From: Rhodococcoides corynebacterioides
GTDB lineage: Bacteria; Actinomycetota; Actinomycetes; Mycobacteriales; Mycobacteriaceae
DNA length: 64,000 nucleotides
Direction: 5' to 3'
Assembly (NCBI RefSeq): GCF_019834675.1
Contig: NZ_JABUBU010000004.1
Location: 123,359-187,358, forward strand
The translations under genes were made by a program, and so were the position numbers. Shown here piece after piece: positions 1 through 12,792 of this stretch (position 1 is the stretch's first letter; every line of letters begins with the position of its first letter). The notes beneath the pieces are model-generated. The model saw nothing but the letters and a program-made list of their open reading frames with translations, did no database searches and was not told where the DNA came from.

Positions 1-561
1 CGAGTCCACCGAGAATCCGCCGGCGACGATCAGGTCGGTCAGTTCGGTGGGGTCGAGCTCGCGGGTGTGGAACGGGTTGAGCGGCGTGTCGCGGCCGGGG
101 GAGAAGGTGATGCGGTTGGGCGTGCTCATGATCAGCATGCCGCCCGGCGCGAGGACGCGCCGGCACTCGCGGACGAAGCGGTCCTGGTCCCACAGGTGTT
201 CGATCACCTGCAGCGTCACCACGACGTCGACGGCCGCGTCCGCGACGGGCAGGTCGACGAGGTTGCCGCGGGTGATGTCGACTGTCGGGTACCGGCCGGC
301 GATGTGTTCGGCGGCGGCGACGTCGTAGTCGACACCGATCACTCGGCGCGCGGACTCGGCGATGGCCGCCGCGCCGTAGCCCTCGCCCGGTCCGGCCTCG
401 AGGACGGTCAGGCCGGCGCACCGCGGCGCGATGTCCCAATAGACGACCTCGTGGCGTCGGAACCAGTAGTTCTCCTCGGCGATCCCGGGGACGGTGCGTT
501 CGCCCGTGAGCGGGAGCGGGTCCCCACTCGGTGTCGGCCCTGCCGGTGTCGCGTCGTTCAT
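1..561 (-). CDS. SAM-dependent class I methyltransferase (C-terminus beyond window edge)
   Basis: This is a class I SAM-dependent methyltransferase of the type found next to etfBA in mycobacteria (position of Rv3030, linked to methylglucose lipopolysaccharide synthesis). The 187 visible codons run from ATG at 561 to the left edge, so the C-terminus is missing. The SAM-binding motif I reads LEAGPGEGYGA, motif II gives an acidic VIGVDYD, and the segment VVTLQVIEHLWD followed by LAPGGMLIMSTPN is typical of the Methyltransf_11 fold. The start is supported by a TANNNT box 7 nt upstream (569-574, minus strand). The gene is divergent from etfB. The family is certain. The polysaccharide role is inferred from synteny only and the substrate is unknown. 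Confidence 0.85.
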   Translation of the reverse strand, partial: MNDATPAGPTPSGDPLPLTGERTVPGIAEENYWFRRHEVVYWDIAPRCAGLTVLEAGPGEGYGAAAIAESARRVIGVDYDVAAAEHIAGRYPTVDITRGNLVDLPVADAAVDVVVTLQVIEHLWDQDRFVRECRRVLAPGGMLIMSTPNRITFSPGRDTPLNPFHTRELDPTELTDLIVAGGFSVDS

Positions 562-568
562 CCGGGCG

Positions 569-574
569 AGCGTA
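569..574 (-). promoter_or_regulatory. Leaderless -10 box of the methyltransferase gene
   Basis: On the minus strand TACGCT lies exactly 7 nt before the ATG at 561, so transcription should begin at or beside the start codon. No convincing -35 is visible. Confidence 0.5.
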
Positions 575-614
575 GTTCGTGACACGACACACCCTCGCAC
601 GTGGGGACGAGGGC

Positions 615-655
615 TTGAAAATATCTGACGGAGGAGTAAGTTACCGATCAGTAAC
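615..655 (+). promoter_or_regulatory. Candidate etfB promoter with overlapping palindromic operator
   Basis: TTGAAA (615-620) and TAAGTT (637-642) are separated by 16 nt and could be the -35 and -10 of etfBA. A 16-bp near-perfect palindrome, GTTACCGATCAGTAAC, occupies 640-655 and overlaps the -10 and the predicted start site. This is where a TetR-type repressor would bind. The palindrome is seen directly. The regulator and its effector (an acyl-CoA is plausible for an ETF operon) are inference. The leader to the etfB ATG would be about 155 nt. Confidence 0.45.
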
Positions 656-805
656 CCTGGATGGGGTAACGTCCACAGCACAGCGGCAGGATGTGGATGC
701 ACCCACCGCACGCACCGGGAACGTCGGGCAGCACCGTCGACCTACCGGTGGGTAGTGATCGGACCGGATCGTCACCAACACGACACAGGAGGTCGACGCA
801 GACCC

Positions 806-1606
806 ATGACGAACATCGTCGTACTGATCAAGCAGGTCCCGGACACGTGGTCCGAGCGCAAACTCTCCGACGGCGACTACACGCTGGACCGCGAGGCCGC
901 GGACGCCGTGCTGGACGAGATCAACGAGCGTGCCGTCGAGGAAGCGCTGCTCATCAAGGAGCGCGACGGCGGTGAGGTCAAGGTTCTGTCGGCCGGCCCC
1001 GACCGCGCCACCGAGGCCATCCGCAAGGCCCTGTCGATGGGCGCGGACAGCGCCGTGCACGTCAACGACCCCGCCATGCACGGGTCGGACGCCATCCAGA
1101 CCGCGTGGGCCCTGGCCGCCGCGCTCGGCCAGGTGGAGTTCGAGAACGGTGAGGCCGCGGATCTGGTCATCGCCGGCAACGAGGCCACCGACGGCCGCAT
1201 CGGCGCCGTCCCGGCGATCATCGCCGAGTACCTCGGCATCCCGCAGCTGACGCAGATGCGCAAGCTCGTCGTCGCCGACGGCAAGGTCTCCGGCGAGCGC
1301 GAGACCGACGAGGGCGTCTTCGGCCTCGAGGCCGAGCTCCCCGCCATCGTCTCGGTCACCGAGAAGATCAACGAGCCGCGATTCCCGTCCTTCAAGGGCA
1401 TCATGGCCGCCAAGAAGAAGACGGTGCAGGTGCTCACCCTCGCCGACATCGGCGTCGAGCCCGAGACGGTCGGCGTGGACAACGCGGGCACCACGGTCAC
1501 CAACGTCACCCCCAAGCCCCCCAAGACGGCGGGCGAGCGCGTCACCGACGAGGGCGACGGCGGCTCCAAGGTCGCCGACTACCTGGTCTCGCAGAAGATC
1601 ATCTAG
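806..1606 (+). CDS. etfB: Electron transfer flavoprotein beta subunit
   Basis: EtfB (FixA) is the small subunit of the electron transfer flavoprotein. It takes electrons from acyl-CoA dehydrogenases and passes them toward the quinone pool. The 266-residue product matches the family length. It opens with MTNIVVLIKQVPDT, contains the AMP-binding stretch IAGNEATDGRIGAVPA, and ends the core with the ETF-beta signature VTEKINEPRFPSFKGI. ATG at 806 is preferred over an in-frame start at 755 because an AGGAGG ribosome site lies at 787-792 and the family N-terminus starts here. etfA follows 45 nt downstream, so the two form an operon. A palindromic operator candidate lies upstream. Confidence 0.97.
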   Translation: MTNIVVLIKQVPDTWSERKLSDGDYTLDREAADAVLDEINERAVEEALLIKERDGGEVKVLSAGPDRATEAIRKALSMGADSAVHVNDPAMHGSDAIQTAWALAAALGQVEFENGEAADLVIAGNEATDGRIGAVPAIIAEYLGIPQLTQMRKLVVADGKVSGERETDEGVFGLEAELPAIVSVTEKINEPRFPSFKGIMAAKKKTVQVLTLADIGVEPETVGVDNAGTTVTNVTPKPPKTAGERVTDEGDGGSKVADYLVSQKII

Positions 1607-1651
1607 TCACCCCCGTCCATCGCACGGCCCGAACACAGGAGAGTCAGTCAC

Positions 1652-2608
1652 ATGGCAGAGGTACTGGTCCTCGTCGAGCACGCCGACGGGGCACTGAAGA
1701 AGGTCACCACCGAACTCATCACCGCCGCACGGGTTCTCGGTGAGCCCGCGGCCGTCGTCACCGGCGCGCCCGGCACCACCGACGCGATCGCCGACGCACT
1801 CGCCGAGGCGGGTGCGGCCAAGATCTACGTCGCCGAGTCCGACGACGTCGACGGCTTCCTCGTCACCCCCAAGGTCGACGTGCTCGCCTCGCTGGCCGAG
1901 TCCGCGTCGCCCGCCGCGATCATCACCTCCGGTGGCATCGAGGGCAAGGAGGTGGCCGGACGTCTGGCCGCTCGCCTGGGCGCCGGTCTCCACCAGGACG
2001 TCGTGTCGGTCAGCGCCGACAAGTCCGCCACCTACTCGATCTTCGGTGGCGCGTTCACCGTCGAGGCCAAGACCAACGGCGACGTGCCGGTCATCTCGGT
2101 CCGCCCCGGTGCGATCGAGGCGGAGCCGCAGGCCGGTGCCGGCGAGCGTGTCGACGTCGAGGTCCCGGCCCAGGAAGAGGCCGTCGTCCGCGTCGTCTCG
2201 CGCGACCCGATCGTCGGCGGCGACCGTCCGGAACTCACCGAGGCGTCCGTCGTCGTCTCCGGTGGCCGCGGTGTCGGCAGCGCCGACAAGTTCTCCGTGG
2301 TCGAGGAGCTCGCCGATTCGCTCGGTGCCGCCGTCGGCGCCTCCCGCGCCGCCGTCGACTCCGGCTACTACCCGGGCCAGTTCCAGGTGGGTCAGACGGG
2401 CAAGACCGTCTCCCCGCAGCTCTACGTCGCCCTCGGCATCTCCGGCGCCATCCAGCACCGCGCCGGCATGCAGACGTCCAAGACCATCGTCGCGGTCAAC
2501 AAGGACGAGGAAGCCCCCATCTTCGAGATCGCCGACTACGGCGTGGTGGGCGACCTGTTCGACGTCGCACCCCAGCTGACCGAGGCGGTCAAGAAGCGCA
2601 AGGGCTGA
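1652..2608 (+). CDS. etfA: Electron transfer flavoprotein alpha subunit
   Basis: EtfA (FixB) carries the FAD of the ETF heterodimer and partners the product of the preceding gene. The 318-residue protein has an N-terminal ETF domain starting [13 protein letters not shown]. The C-terminal FAD-binding domain begins with [11 protein letters not shown] and continues through [24 protein letters not shown], the family signature for flavin binding. An AGGAGAG ribosome site lies at 1637-1643 before the ATG. A strong hairpin terminator follows the stop codon, so etfBA looks like a two-gene unit, as in mycobacteria (Rv3029c and Rv3028c). Confidence 0.97.
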   Translation: MAEVLVLVEHADGALKKVTTELITAARVLGEPAAVVTGAPGTTDAIADALAEAGAAKIYVAESDDVDGFLVTPKVDVLASLAESASPAAIITSGGIEGKEVAGRLAARLGAGLHQDVVSVSADKSATYSIFGGAFTVEAKTNGDVPVISVRPGAIEAEPQAGAGERVDVEVPAQEEAVVRVVSRDPIVGGDRPELTEASVVVSGGRGVGSADKFSVVEELADSLGAAVGASRAAVDSGYYPGQFQVGQTGKTVSPQLYVALGISGAIQHRAGMQTSKTIVAVNKDEEAPIFEIADYGVVGDLFDVAPQLTEAVKKRKG

Positions 2609-2631
2609 TCTCGCGTCGCAGCCGCTCGTCG

Positions 2632-2669
2632 GCCGGGCCCCGTCACCTCCACCGGTGACGGGGCCCGGC
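2632..2669 (+). terminator. Intrinsic terminator downstream of etfA
   Basis: A perfect 16-bp inverted repeat (2632-2647 with 2654-2669) encloses a 6-nt loop and is followed by a short TCGTTT. It closes the etfBA unit. The T-run is short, as is usual in GC-rich actinobacteria. Confidence 0.85.
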
Positions 2670-2754
2670 TCGTTTCACGAATGGTCACGTACCTGCCACG
2701 AACACGGCACACGGGTGTGGCCGCACGGACGTTCGGGCGCGACAGATTCGGGCC

Positions 2755-3651
2755 ATGACCGTTCGATCGATCTCGACGACGTCACCATCCGACACGCGAT
2801 CGCTGCTCTCAGCACCCGCTACGCGAGCTCTGCTCGCGGTACCCGACACGCGAGTGCTCCTCGCGGATCGGCACTACTCCCTCCTCGTCGGCGCCTCCCC
2901 GGACCACGCCAGGGCCGCCCAACGACTCCGAGCCGACGTCTTCGGCTCGGAACCCGGTTTCGCCGCGGCGTCCTTCGCCGACGGCCTCGACGTCGACCGC
3001 TACGACGAGCACTGCGACCACCTGCTGGTCGTGGAGAACGAGACCGACGCCGTCGTCGGCTGCTACCGGATGCTCACGCCCGCCGGTGCGGAACGCGCCG
3101 GCGGCTACTACACCGCCACCGAGTTCGACATCAGCGAACTGCGGGCCTTCGAACTCGGCACCGTCGAGATGGGCCGCGCCTGCGTCGAGCGCGAGCACCG
3201 CAGCGGCGCCGTGCTCGCGCTGATGTGGTCCGGCATCCTGCGCTACCTGGACCTGGGCGGACACGACCGGGTGATGGGCTGCGTCTCGGTGCCCATGGAC
3301 CTCGGCGACGGCGCGCCGGTCGGCGCGCACGTGCGCGGGGTCCGCGATCTGGTGGCGGCTCGCCATCGCAGCGCCCGGCGGGCGTACCCCCGCACCACGG
3401 TGCGCGTGGACGGGGTCGACCTGCAGGACATCGCGCCCCCCGTGCGGACCGTGGTGCCGCCGCTGCTGCGCGGCTACCTGCGCATGGGCGCGTCGATCTG
3501 CGGCGAACCGGCCCACGACCCCGAGTTCGGCGTGGCGGACTTCGTCGCGCTGCTGCACATGGACGACGCCAACGTGCGGTACCTCGAGCGGCTGCGATCG
3601 GCGGCCGGTGCGGTGCCGGAACGCACCCCGGCGTCCGGCGGCGACCGGTGA
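2755..3651 (+). CDS. GNAT-fold acyltransferase, OlsB/hemolysin-like
   Basis: This 298-residue protein belongs to the OlsB-like (ornithine N-acyltransferase / putative hemolysin) branch of GNAT acyltransferases. Family features are an early AAQRLRADVF segment, then YDEHCDHLLV, GCYRMLTP, and the FELGTVEMGRACVERE core, which in OlsB relatives precedes the acyl-carrier binding site. The C-terminal part includes RVDGVDLQDIAPPV and LLRGYLRMGASICGEPA. Its stop codon overlaps the GTG of the following PlsC-family gene, so the two acyltransferases are translationally coupled and may act in one lipid pathway (synteny with Rv3027c-Rv3026c). The exact acceptor, ornithine or another amine, cannot be told from sequence. 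The first 35 residues are low-complexity, so the start could lie a little downstream. Confidence 0.85.
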   Translation: MTVRSISTTSPSDTRSLLSAPATRALLAVPDTRVLLADRHYSLLVGASPDHARAAQRLRADVFGSEPGFAAASFADGLDVDRYDEHCDHLLVVENETDAVVGCYRMLTPAGAERAGGYYTATEFDISELRAFELGTVEMGRACVEREHRSGAVLALMWSGILRYLDLGGHDRVMGCVSVPMDLGDGAPVGAHVRGVRDLVAARHRSARRAYPRTTVRVDGVDLQDIAPPVRTVVPPLLRGYLRMGASICGEPAHDPEFGVADFVALLHMDDANVRYLERLRSAAGAVPERTPASGGDR

Positions 3652-4583
3652 CGCACGCCTGGATGCCGGCCAGCCCCTGCGGCACCGGATGCCGCACGGC
3701 GCCGGTGGCCACCGCCGGCACCCTGCGCGTCGTGGTGCGCTGCGTCCTCGTCGGCGCCCTCCTGCTGGTGTTTCCCCTCCTGCTCGCCGGCCGCGTGCTG
3801 CCGGCGCCGGGCCGTCGCGCCGCCGCCCGCCTCGGCGCGCGCGGACTGCTCGCCGCGCTGGGCATCGGTCTCGACCGGCGGGGCGGCAGGCCGGACGTCC
3901 GGCCGGCCGACGACAGGCCGGACGTCCAGCCCGCCGATTCGGGCGTCGGCACCCTGATCGTCGCGAACCACGTCTCCTGGACGGACATCCTGGTTCTGGC
4001 CGCGTGCTTCCCGTGCCGGTTCGTCGCGCGCGCCGACCTGGTCGACTGGCCCGTCCTCGGCCTGTTGGCCCGCATCGTGAAGGTCGTTCCCATCGCCCGC
4101 GACCGGCTTCGCACGTTGCCGGACACCGTCGACGAGGTCGCCGACGCGCTGCGCGGGGGAGCGACCGTCGTCGTGTTCCCCGAGGGCACCACGTGGTGCG
4201 GGACGGCCTACGGCCGGTTCCGTCCGGCTCTGTTCCAGGCAGCGATCGAGACGGGGGCGACCGTGCGCCCGGTCGGCATCGCCTATCGGGAGCGGACGGG
4301 TGCGCCGAGCACCGCCACCGCCTTCGTCGGGGCCGAGGGGATCGGGGAGTCGATGTCCCGCATCCTGCGCCTGCGGGGAGTCCGCGCGGAGGTCGTCACG
4401 GGCGCCGACCTGGACGCGGTCGGCAGTGATCGACGCGACCTCGCGCGCCGGGCCGAATCCGTGGTGCGCGGTACCGGCGACCTCGTTGCCGTCCCCCCGT
4501 TGCGCGTCACCTCGCGTCGGGTTCCGCCGGTCGTCGTCGACCGCGCCGCTGCTCGTCACGGGGAGGTCCTGCGCGCCGGGTGA
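3648..4583 (+). CDS. PlsC-family 1-acylglycerol-3-phosphate O-acyltransferase
   Basis: The gene encodes a membrane-associated lysophosphatidic-acid-type acyltransferase of 311 residues. Motif I (NHX4D) is NHVSWTD near residue 105 and motif III is FPEGTTW near 180. A hydrophobic helix spans about residues 25-50 (VVVRCVLVGALLLVFPLLLAG). I chose the GTG at 3648, which overlaps the stop of the previous gene in a GTGA arrangement, because the frame upstream of it has no family similarity. A short RPDVRPADD/RPDVQPAD duplication before motif I looks like a local repeat expansion. Pairing with the OlsB-like enzyme resembles OlsB-OlsA pairs that make acylated amino lipids, so ornithine-lipid synthesis is one possible role. 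That is inference. Confidence 0.87.
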   Translation: MTHAWMPASPCGTGCRTAPVATAGTLRVVVRCVLVGALLLVFPLLLAGRVLPAPGRRAAARLGARGLLAALGIGLDRRGGRPDVRPADDRPDVQPADSGVGTLIVANHVSWTDILVLAACFPCRFVARADLVDWPVLGLLARIVKVVPIARDRLRTLPDTVDEVADALRGGATVVVFPEGTTWCGTAYGRFRPALFQAAIETGATVRPVGIAYRERTGAPSTATAFVGAEGIGESMSRILRLRGVRAEVVTGADLDAVGSDRRDLARRAESVVRGTGDLVAVPPLRVTSRRVPPVVVDRAAARHGEVLRAG

Positions 4584-4618
4584 CGATCGGCACGCGCGGC
4601 GGCACCCGCGGTAGCGGC

Positions 4619-4624
4619 TAAACT
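4619..4624 (+). promoter_or_regulatory. Candidate -10 box of the cysteine desulfurase gene
   Basis: TAAACT lies 10 nt before the ATG at 4635, giving a predicted leader of only a few bases. Confidence 0.35.
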
Positions 4625-4634
4625 GGTCGCCGTC

Positions 4635-5858
4635 ATGACGGATCCCGGTTCGTCGCGCCCCGCGCGGCCCACGGTCTACCTCGATCACGCCGCCACCACG
4701 CCGATGGTGTCGGCTGCGATCGAGGCCATGGTCGACGTGTTCGGCACGCGCGGCAACGCGTCGTCGCTGCACGGGTCCGGCCGCGCGGCCCGTCGGCGCG
4801 TCGAGGAATCGCGGGAATCCGTGGCGGCCGCGCTGGGAGCCCGCCCGTCCGAGGTGATCTTCACCTCCGGCGGCACCGAGTCCGACAACCTGGGCGTCAA
4901 GGGCATCTTCTGGGCCCGACGTGCGGCGGATTCGCGCCGCACCCGCGTGATCACCAGTGCCGTCGAGCATCACGCGGTGCTGGACGCGGTCGAGTGGCTC
5001 GAACGGCACGAGGGCGCGTCCGTCACCTGGTTGCCCGTCGACGATGACAGCACCGTGGCGCCGGCGACCCTGCGCCGAGCCCTCGAGGAGCATGTCGACG
5101 AGGTCGCGGTCGTGTCCATCATGTGGGCGAACAACGAGGTCGGCACCGTCATGCCGATCGCCGAGCTCGCCGCCGTCGCCGCCGAGTTCGACGTCCCGAT
5201 GCACAGCGACGCCGTGCAGGCCGTCGGCAGCCGGGTGGTCGACTTCGCCGGGAGCGGGCTGTCCGCCCTGTCCATCGCCGCGCACAAGTTCGGCGGTCCG
5301 CAGGGCGTGGGCGCGCTGCTGCTGGGCCGATCCGTGGCGTGCGAGCCGCTGCTGCACGGCGGGGGACAGGAGCGCGACGTGCGGTCGGGTACTCCCGACG
5401 TCGCCGGTGCGGTGGGGATGGCCGCGGCGCTGGCGGTGGCCGTCGCGGACCGTCCGCACACCGAGGCTCGCCTGAGCGCCCTGCGTGACCGGTTCGCCGA
5501 CGGCATCGTGGCCGCGATCCCCGACGCGCGGATCAACGGCGCCAGCGGCGAACGTCGCCTGCCCGGCAACGTCCACGTGACCTTCCGGGGCTGCGAGGGC
5601 GATTCGCTGCTGATGCTGCTCGACGCCGCCGGCATCGAGTGCTCCACCGGGTCGGCCTGCACGGCCGGCGTTCCCCGCCCGTCGCACGTGTTGCTGGCGA
5701 TGGGTGTCGATCCCGACGACGCGCGGGGCTCCCTGCGATTCTCGTTGGGCCACACCACCACCGACGCCGACGTCGATGCCGCTCTCGCCGCGCTGCCGCG
5801 GGTGGTCGAGCGAGCCAGGGCCGCCGGCATGGCGTCGTCCGGTCGATCCCGAGGTTAG
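4635..5858 (+). CDS. Cysteine desulfurase (NifS/IscS class)
   Basis: This is a PLP-dependent class V aminotransferase that removes sulfur from cysteine as an enzyme-bound persulfide. The protein has 407 residues. It starts with the YLDHAATTP motif, has the PLP contact [11 protein letters not shown], and the Schiff-base lysine K218 in [10 protein letters not shown]. The catalytic cysteine is C342 in [10 protein letters not shown]. It lies 8 nt upstream of mnmA, which uses exactly this sulfur for tRNA 2-thiouridine, so the pair forms a sulfur-relay unit (Rv3025c-Rv3024c in M. tuberculosis). It may also feed iron-sulfur cluster assembly. A TAAACT box lies just before the start. Confidence 0.95.
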   Translation: MTDPGSSRPARPTVYLDHAATTPMVSAAIEAMVDVFGTRGNASSLHGSGRAARRRVEESRESVAAALGARPSEVIFTSGGTESDNLGVKGIFWARRAADSRRTRVITSAVEHHAVLDAVEWLERHEGASVTWLPVDDDSTVAPATLRRALEEHVDEVAVVSIMWANNEVGTVMPIAELAAVAAEFDVPMHSDAVQAVGSRVVDFAGSGLSALSIAAHKFGGPQGVGALLLGRSVACEPLLHGGGQERDVRSGTPDVAGAVGMAAALAVAVADRPHTEARLSALRDRFADGIVAAIPDARINGASGERRLPGNVHVTFRGCEGDSLLMLLDAAGIECSTGSACTAGVPRPSHVLLAMGVDPDDARGSLRFSLGHTTTDADVDAALAALPRVVERARAAGMASSGRSRG

Positions 5859-5866
5859 GACAGACG

Positions 5867-6982
5867 ATGCGAGTTCTCGCTGCCATGAGCGGCGGAGTCG
5901 ATTCCGCGGTGGCCGCCGCACGAGCGGTCGACGCCGGACACGACGTGGTCGGCGTCCACCTGGCACTGTCCACCGCGCCGGGCACTCTCCGGACCGGGTC
6001 GCGCGGATGCTGCTCGAAGGAGGACGCCGGCGACGCCCGTCGTGCCGCGGACGTCCTCGGAATCCCGTTCTACGTCTGGGATTTCGCGGAGCGGTTCCGG
6101 GAGGACGTCATCGACGACTTCGTCGCGGCCTACGCCGCCGGCGAGACGCCGAACCCGTGCCTGCGGTGCAACGAGAAGATCAAGTTCGCGGCCCTGGCCG
6201 ACCGGGCCGAGGCGTTGGGATTCGACGCCGTGGCCACCGGTCACTACGCCCGCCTCGAGAACGGGGTGCTGCGCCGAGCGGTCGACGCCGACAAGGACCA
6301 GTCCTACGTGCTCGGCGTGCTGACGGCCCGGCAGCTCTCGCGCTCGATGTTCCCGATCGGCGACACCCCCAAGGCGCAGGTCCGCGAGGAAGCGGCGACC
6401 CGCGGGCTCGCCGTCGCGGACAAGCCCGACAGTCACGACATCTGCTTCATCCCCTCCGGCGACACCCGGGCTTTCCTGGGCGCCCGCATCGGTGTCCGTC
6501 CCGGCGCCGTGGTGGACGCGGAGACGGGAGACACGCTCGGCGAGCACGACGGCGTGCACGGCTTCACCGTCGGTCAGCGCAAGGGGCTCGGGCTGCCGGG
6601 TCCGGCTCCTGACGGCAAGCCGCGATACGTCACCGCGATCGAGCCGGAGACGGGCACGGTGCGCGTCGGGTCGGCGGAGCGGCTGAACGTCCACGGCATC
6701 ACCGCCGGGTCGCCCGTGTGGACCTCCGGCGACGCGCCCGTCGGCGACGTCGATTGCGTCGTGCAGGTGCGCGCCCACGGTGGGCTCGCACCGGCGACCT
6801 CGCGGGTGAGCGAGGACGCCCTCGAGATCACCCTGCACACCCCGCTCACCGGGGTGGCGCGCGGTCAGGCCGCCGTGCTCTACCGTCCCGACCCCGCCGG
6901 TGACGTCGTGATCGGCAGCGGCACCATCGCCGCCACGGTCTCGGCGGCGCCTGTCGTCGCCGGCGATCGATCGGCCGAGTGA
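5867..6982 (+). CDS. mnmA: tRNA-specific 2-thiouridylase MnmA
   Basis: MnmA (TrmU) makes 2-thiouridine at wobble position 34 of the Lys, Glu and Gln tRNAs. The 371-residue protein begins [14 protein letters not shown] with the PP-loop ATP motif SGGVDS at residues 8-13. The two catalytic cysteines are visible: C101 in [12 protein letters not shown] and C193 in DICFIPSGD. The start at 5867 is fixed by the family N-terminus and lies just after the desulfurase stop. The stop codon overlaps the GTG of the MetE-like gene. The window also carries the tRNA-Gln and tRNA-Glu genes, but both have a C at position 34, so they are not substrates themselves. Confidence 0.96.
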   Translation: MRVLAAMSGGVDSAVAAARAVDAGHDVVGVHLALSTAPGTLRTGSRGCCSKEDAGDARRAADVLGIPFYVWDFAERFREDVIDDFVAAYAAGETPNPCLRCNEKIKFAALADRAEALGFDAVATGHYARLENGVLRRAVDADKDQSYVLGVLTARQLSRSMFPIGDTPKAQVREEAATRGLAVADKPDSHDICFIPSGDTRAFLGARIGVRPGAVVDAETGDTLGEHDGVHGFTVGQRKGLGLPGPAPDGKPRYVTAIEPETGTVRVGSAERLNVHGITAGSPVWTSGDAPVGDVDCVVQVRAHGGLAPATSRVSEDALEITLHTPLTGVARGQAAVLYRPDPAGDVVIGSGTIAATVSAAPVVAGDRSAE

Positions 6983-8013
6983 CCACCCCGACCCCACCCG
7001 TGGCCGGCCGTGCCACGGGCATCGGATCGTGGCCGGGTACCGACATCGGTGAGGCCGTGTCCACCGTGCTCGGTGAACTCCCGGACCTGCCCCACGTGGT
7101 GGAGCTGCCCGCTCGCGGCCTCGGCGCCGACACCGTGGGCCGGACCGGGGCGCTGCTGGTCGATCTCGACCTCGACGTGTCGACCACGGGCTACCGGCTG
7201 GCCGGCGGCCGGAACGGCACCGCTCGGCGCGCGCGCGACCTGCTCGCCGAGGATCTCGACGTGCTCGAGGAGAAGTGGGAGCTCGCCGGACTGCGCGGCG
7301 CAGGACGCACCGTGAAGGTCCAGGCCGCCGGGCCGTACACGCTCGCGGCGGAGGTCGAACTCGCCCGCGGCCGCCGGGTGCTGACCGACCCCGGAGCCGC
7401 GCGCGACGTGGCCGAGTCCCTCGCCGAGGGGGTGGCCGCGCACGCGGACGAGGTGGCGCGACGCCTCGGGGCCGACGTCGTCGTGCAGCTCGACGAACCG
7501 CGCCTGGCCGCGGTGCTGGCCGGCACGCTGGTCGGGCAGACGAGCCTGGAACGGGTGCCCGCCGTTCCCGCCCCCGACGTGGCCGAGCGGTTCACCGCCG
7601 TGTCGAGTCGGCTCGGACGCCCGGTGATCGTGCATTCCTGTGCCGAGGACGTGCCCTTCGAGATCTTCGCGCGCGCCGGGGTGCACGCCGTCGCGTTCGA
7701 CGTGTCGCTGGTGCGCCCCGCGCGGTACGACGCCCTGGGGGCCTTCCTCGACGCCGGGGGTGTCGCCGTGCTCGGCCTCCTGCCGGGAACGGATCCGGCG
7801 CCGGGTGCGCGCGAGCCGAGCTGGAAGGACGCGGCCCGGCCCGCGGTCGAGCTGATCGATCGGCTGGGTTTCCCGCGCTCCGTCCTCACCGATCGGGTGG
7901 CGGTGTCGCCGGCGTGCGGGCTCGCCGGAGCGTCCCCGGGGTGGGCGCGGCGGGCGCTCACCGTGGTGCGGGAGGTCGCGACGGCGTTCGCGGAGGATCC
8001 CGCCGCCCTCTGA
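6979..8013 (+). CDS. Short MetE-like (cobalamin-independent methionine synthase C-domain) protein
   Basis: The 344-residue protein matches only the C-terminal barrel (Meth_synt_2) of cobalamin-independent methionine synthase, about 45% of full MetE length. The barrel opening is [10 protein letters not shown]. Zinc-ligand-like residues are present as VIVHSCAED (His and Cys) near residue 217 and VSPACGL near 312. The N-terminal half that helps bind folate polyglutamate is absent, so it may methylate homocysteine from another donor, or do something different. It overlaps mnmA by 4 nt. The M. tuberculosis counterpart at this map position is Rv3015c. Its stop codon lies on the first copy of a 21-bp tandem repeat. 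Confidence 0.8.
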   Translation: MTTPTPPVAGRATGIGSWPGTDIGEAVSTVLGELPDLPHVVELPARGLGADTVGRTGALLVDLDLDVSTTGYRLAGGRNGTARRARDLLAEDLDVLEEKWELAGLRGAGRTVKVQAAGPYTLAAEVELARGRRVLTDPGAARDVAESLAEGVAAHADEVARRLGADVVVQLDEPRLAAVLAGTLVGQTSLERVPAVPAPDVAERFTAVSSRLGRPVIVHSCAEDVPFEIFARAGVHAVAFDVSLVRPARYDALGAFLDAGGVAVLGLLPGTDPAPGAREPSWKDAARPAVELIDRLGFPRSVLTDRVAVSPACGLAGASPGWARRALTVVREVATAFAEDPAAL

Positions 8014-8075
8014 CCGGAGGTCGCCAGGGCCCGATCGGAGGTCACCGGGACCCGACCGCAGGTCACCGGGGGTGT
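8013..8075. repeat. 21-bp imperfect tandem repeat, three copies
   Basis: Three consecutive 21-nt units start at 8013, 8034 and 8055 with the core CGGAGGTCACCGGGACCCG (a few substitutions). The last base of the MetE-like stop codon falls in the first unit. The repeat ends 14 nt before the ligA -10 box. Confidence 0.75.
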
Positions 8076-8088
8076 CGGTGGCCTCCGA

Positions 8089-10860
<2,772 letters not shown>

Positions 10861-10935
10861 CCTGTCACCGGACGACCGACGGCACGACTCGCCCGCGCCG
10901 TGGGGCGCGGCTCCGACGGAACCCGGGTCGGGAAC

Positions 10936-10941
10936 TAGGCT
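10936..10941 (+). promoter_or_regulatory. Leaderless -10 box of gatC
   Basis: TAGGCT with a 7-nt gap to the gatC ATG at 10949. Confidence 0.55.
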
Positions 10942-10948
10942 GTGGCGC

Positions 10949-11271
10949 ATGACCGACACCGAAGGGACCGCCCCCGGCGCCGCGATCTCGCGCGACGAGG
11001 TCGCCCACCTGGCTCGCCTGTCACGCCTGGCCCTGACCGATGCCGAGCTCGACGAGTTCGCCGGTCAGCTCGATTCCATCCTCGGTCACGTCAAGGCGGT
11101 GTCCGAGGTCGACACCGCGGACGTCGACCCCACCGCGAATCCGTTGGCCGTGACCAACATCACCCGCCCGGACGTCGTCGTTCCCGGCCTCGGACAGGAC
11201 GGCGCGCTGGACCAGGCGCCGTCGTCGGAGCAGGGCCGATTCGCCGTGCCGCGCATTCTGGGAGAAGAGCA

Positions 11272-11275
<4 letters not shown>
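10949..11275 (+). CDS. gatC: Aspartyl/glutamyl-tRNA amidotransferase subunit C
   Basis: GatC is the small belt subunit that holds GatA and GatB together in the GatCAB amidotransferase. The 108-residue protein shows the family pattern: [17 protein letters not shown], then the [20 protein letters not shown] helix, the [12 protein letters not shown] segment and the C-terminal [17 protein letters not shown] box 7 nt before the ATG points to a leaderless transcript. The stop overlaps the GTG of gatA. Confidence 0.96.
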
Positions 11276-12753
<1,478 letters not shown>

Positions 12754-12792
12754 CCCGCACCGTCGACCGTTCCCCCTCCCGAAGGAGTCGCG

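Noticed and set aside
755..805. Upstream start for etfB at 755
   Set aside because: The family N-terminus begins at MTNIVVLIKQ (806) and a good ribosome site lies at 787-792, inside the longer reading.
3474..5966. Long antisense frame over plsC and the cysteine desulfurase gene
   Set aside because: Low-complexity Arg/Gly/His composition and no domain; both sense genes are clear.
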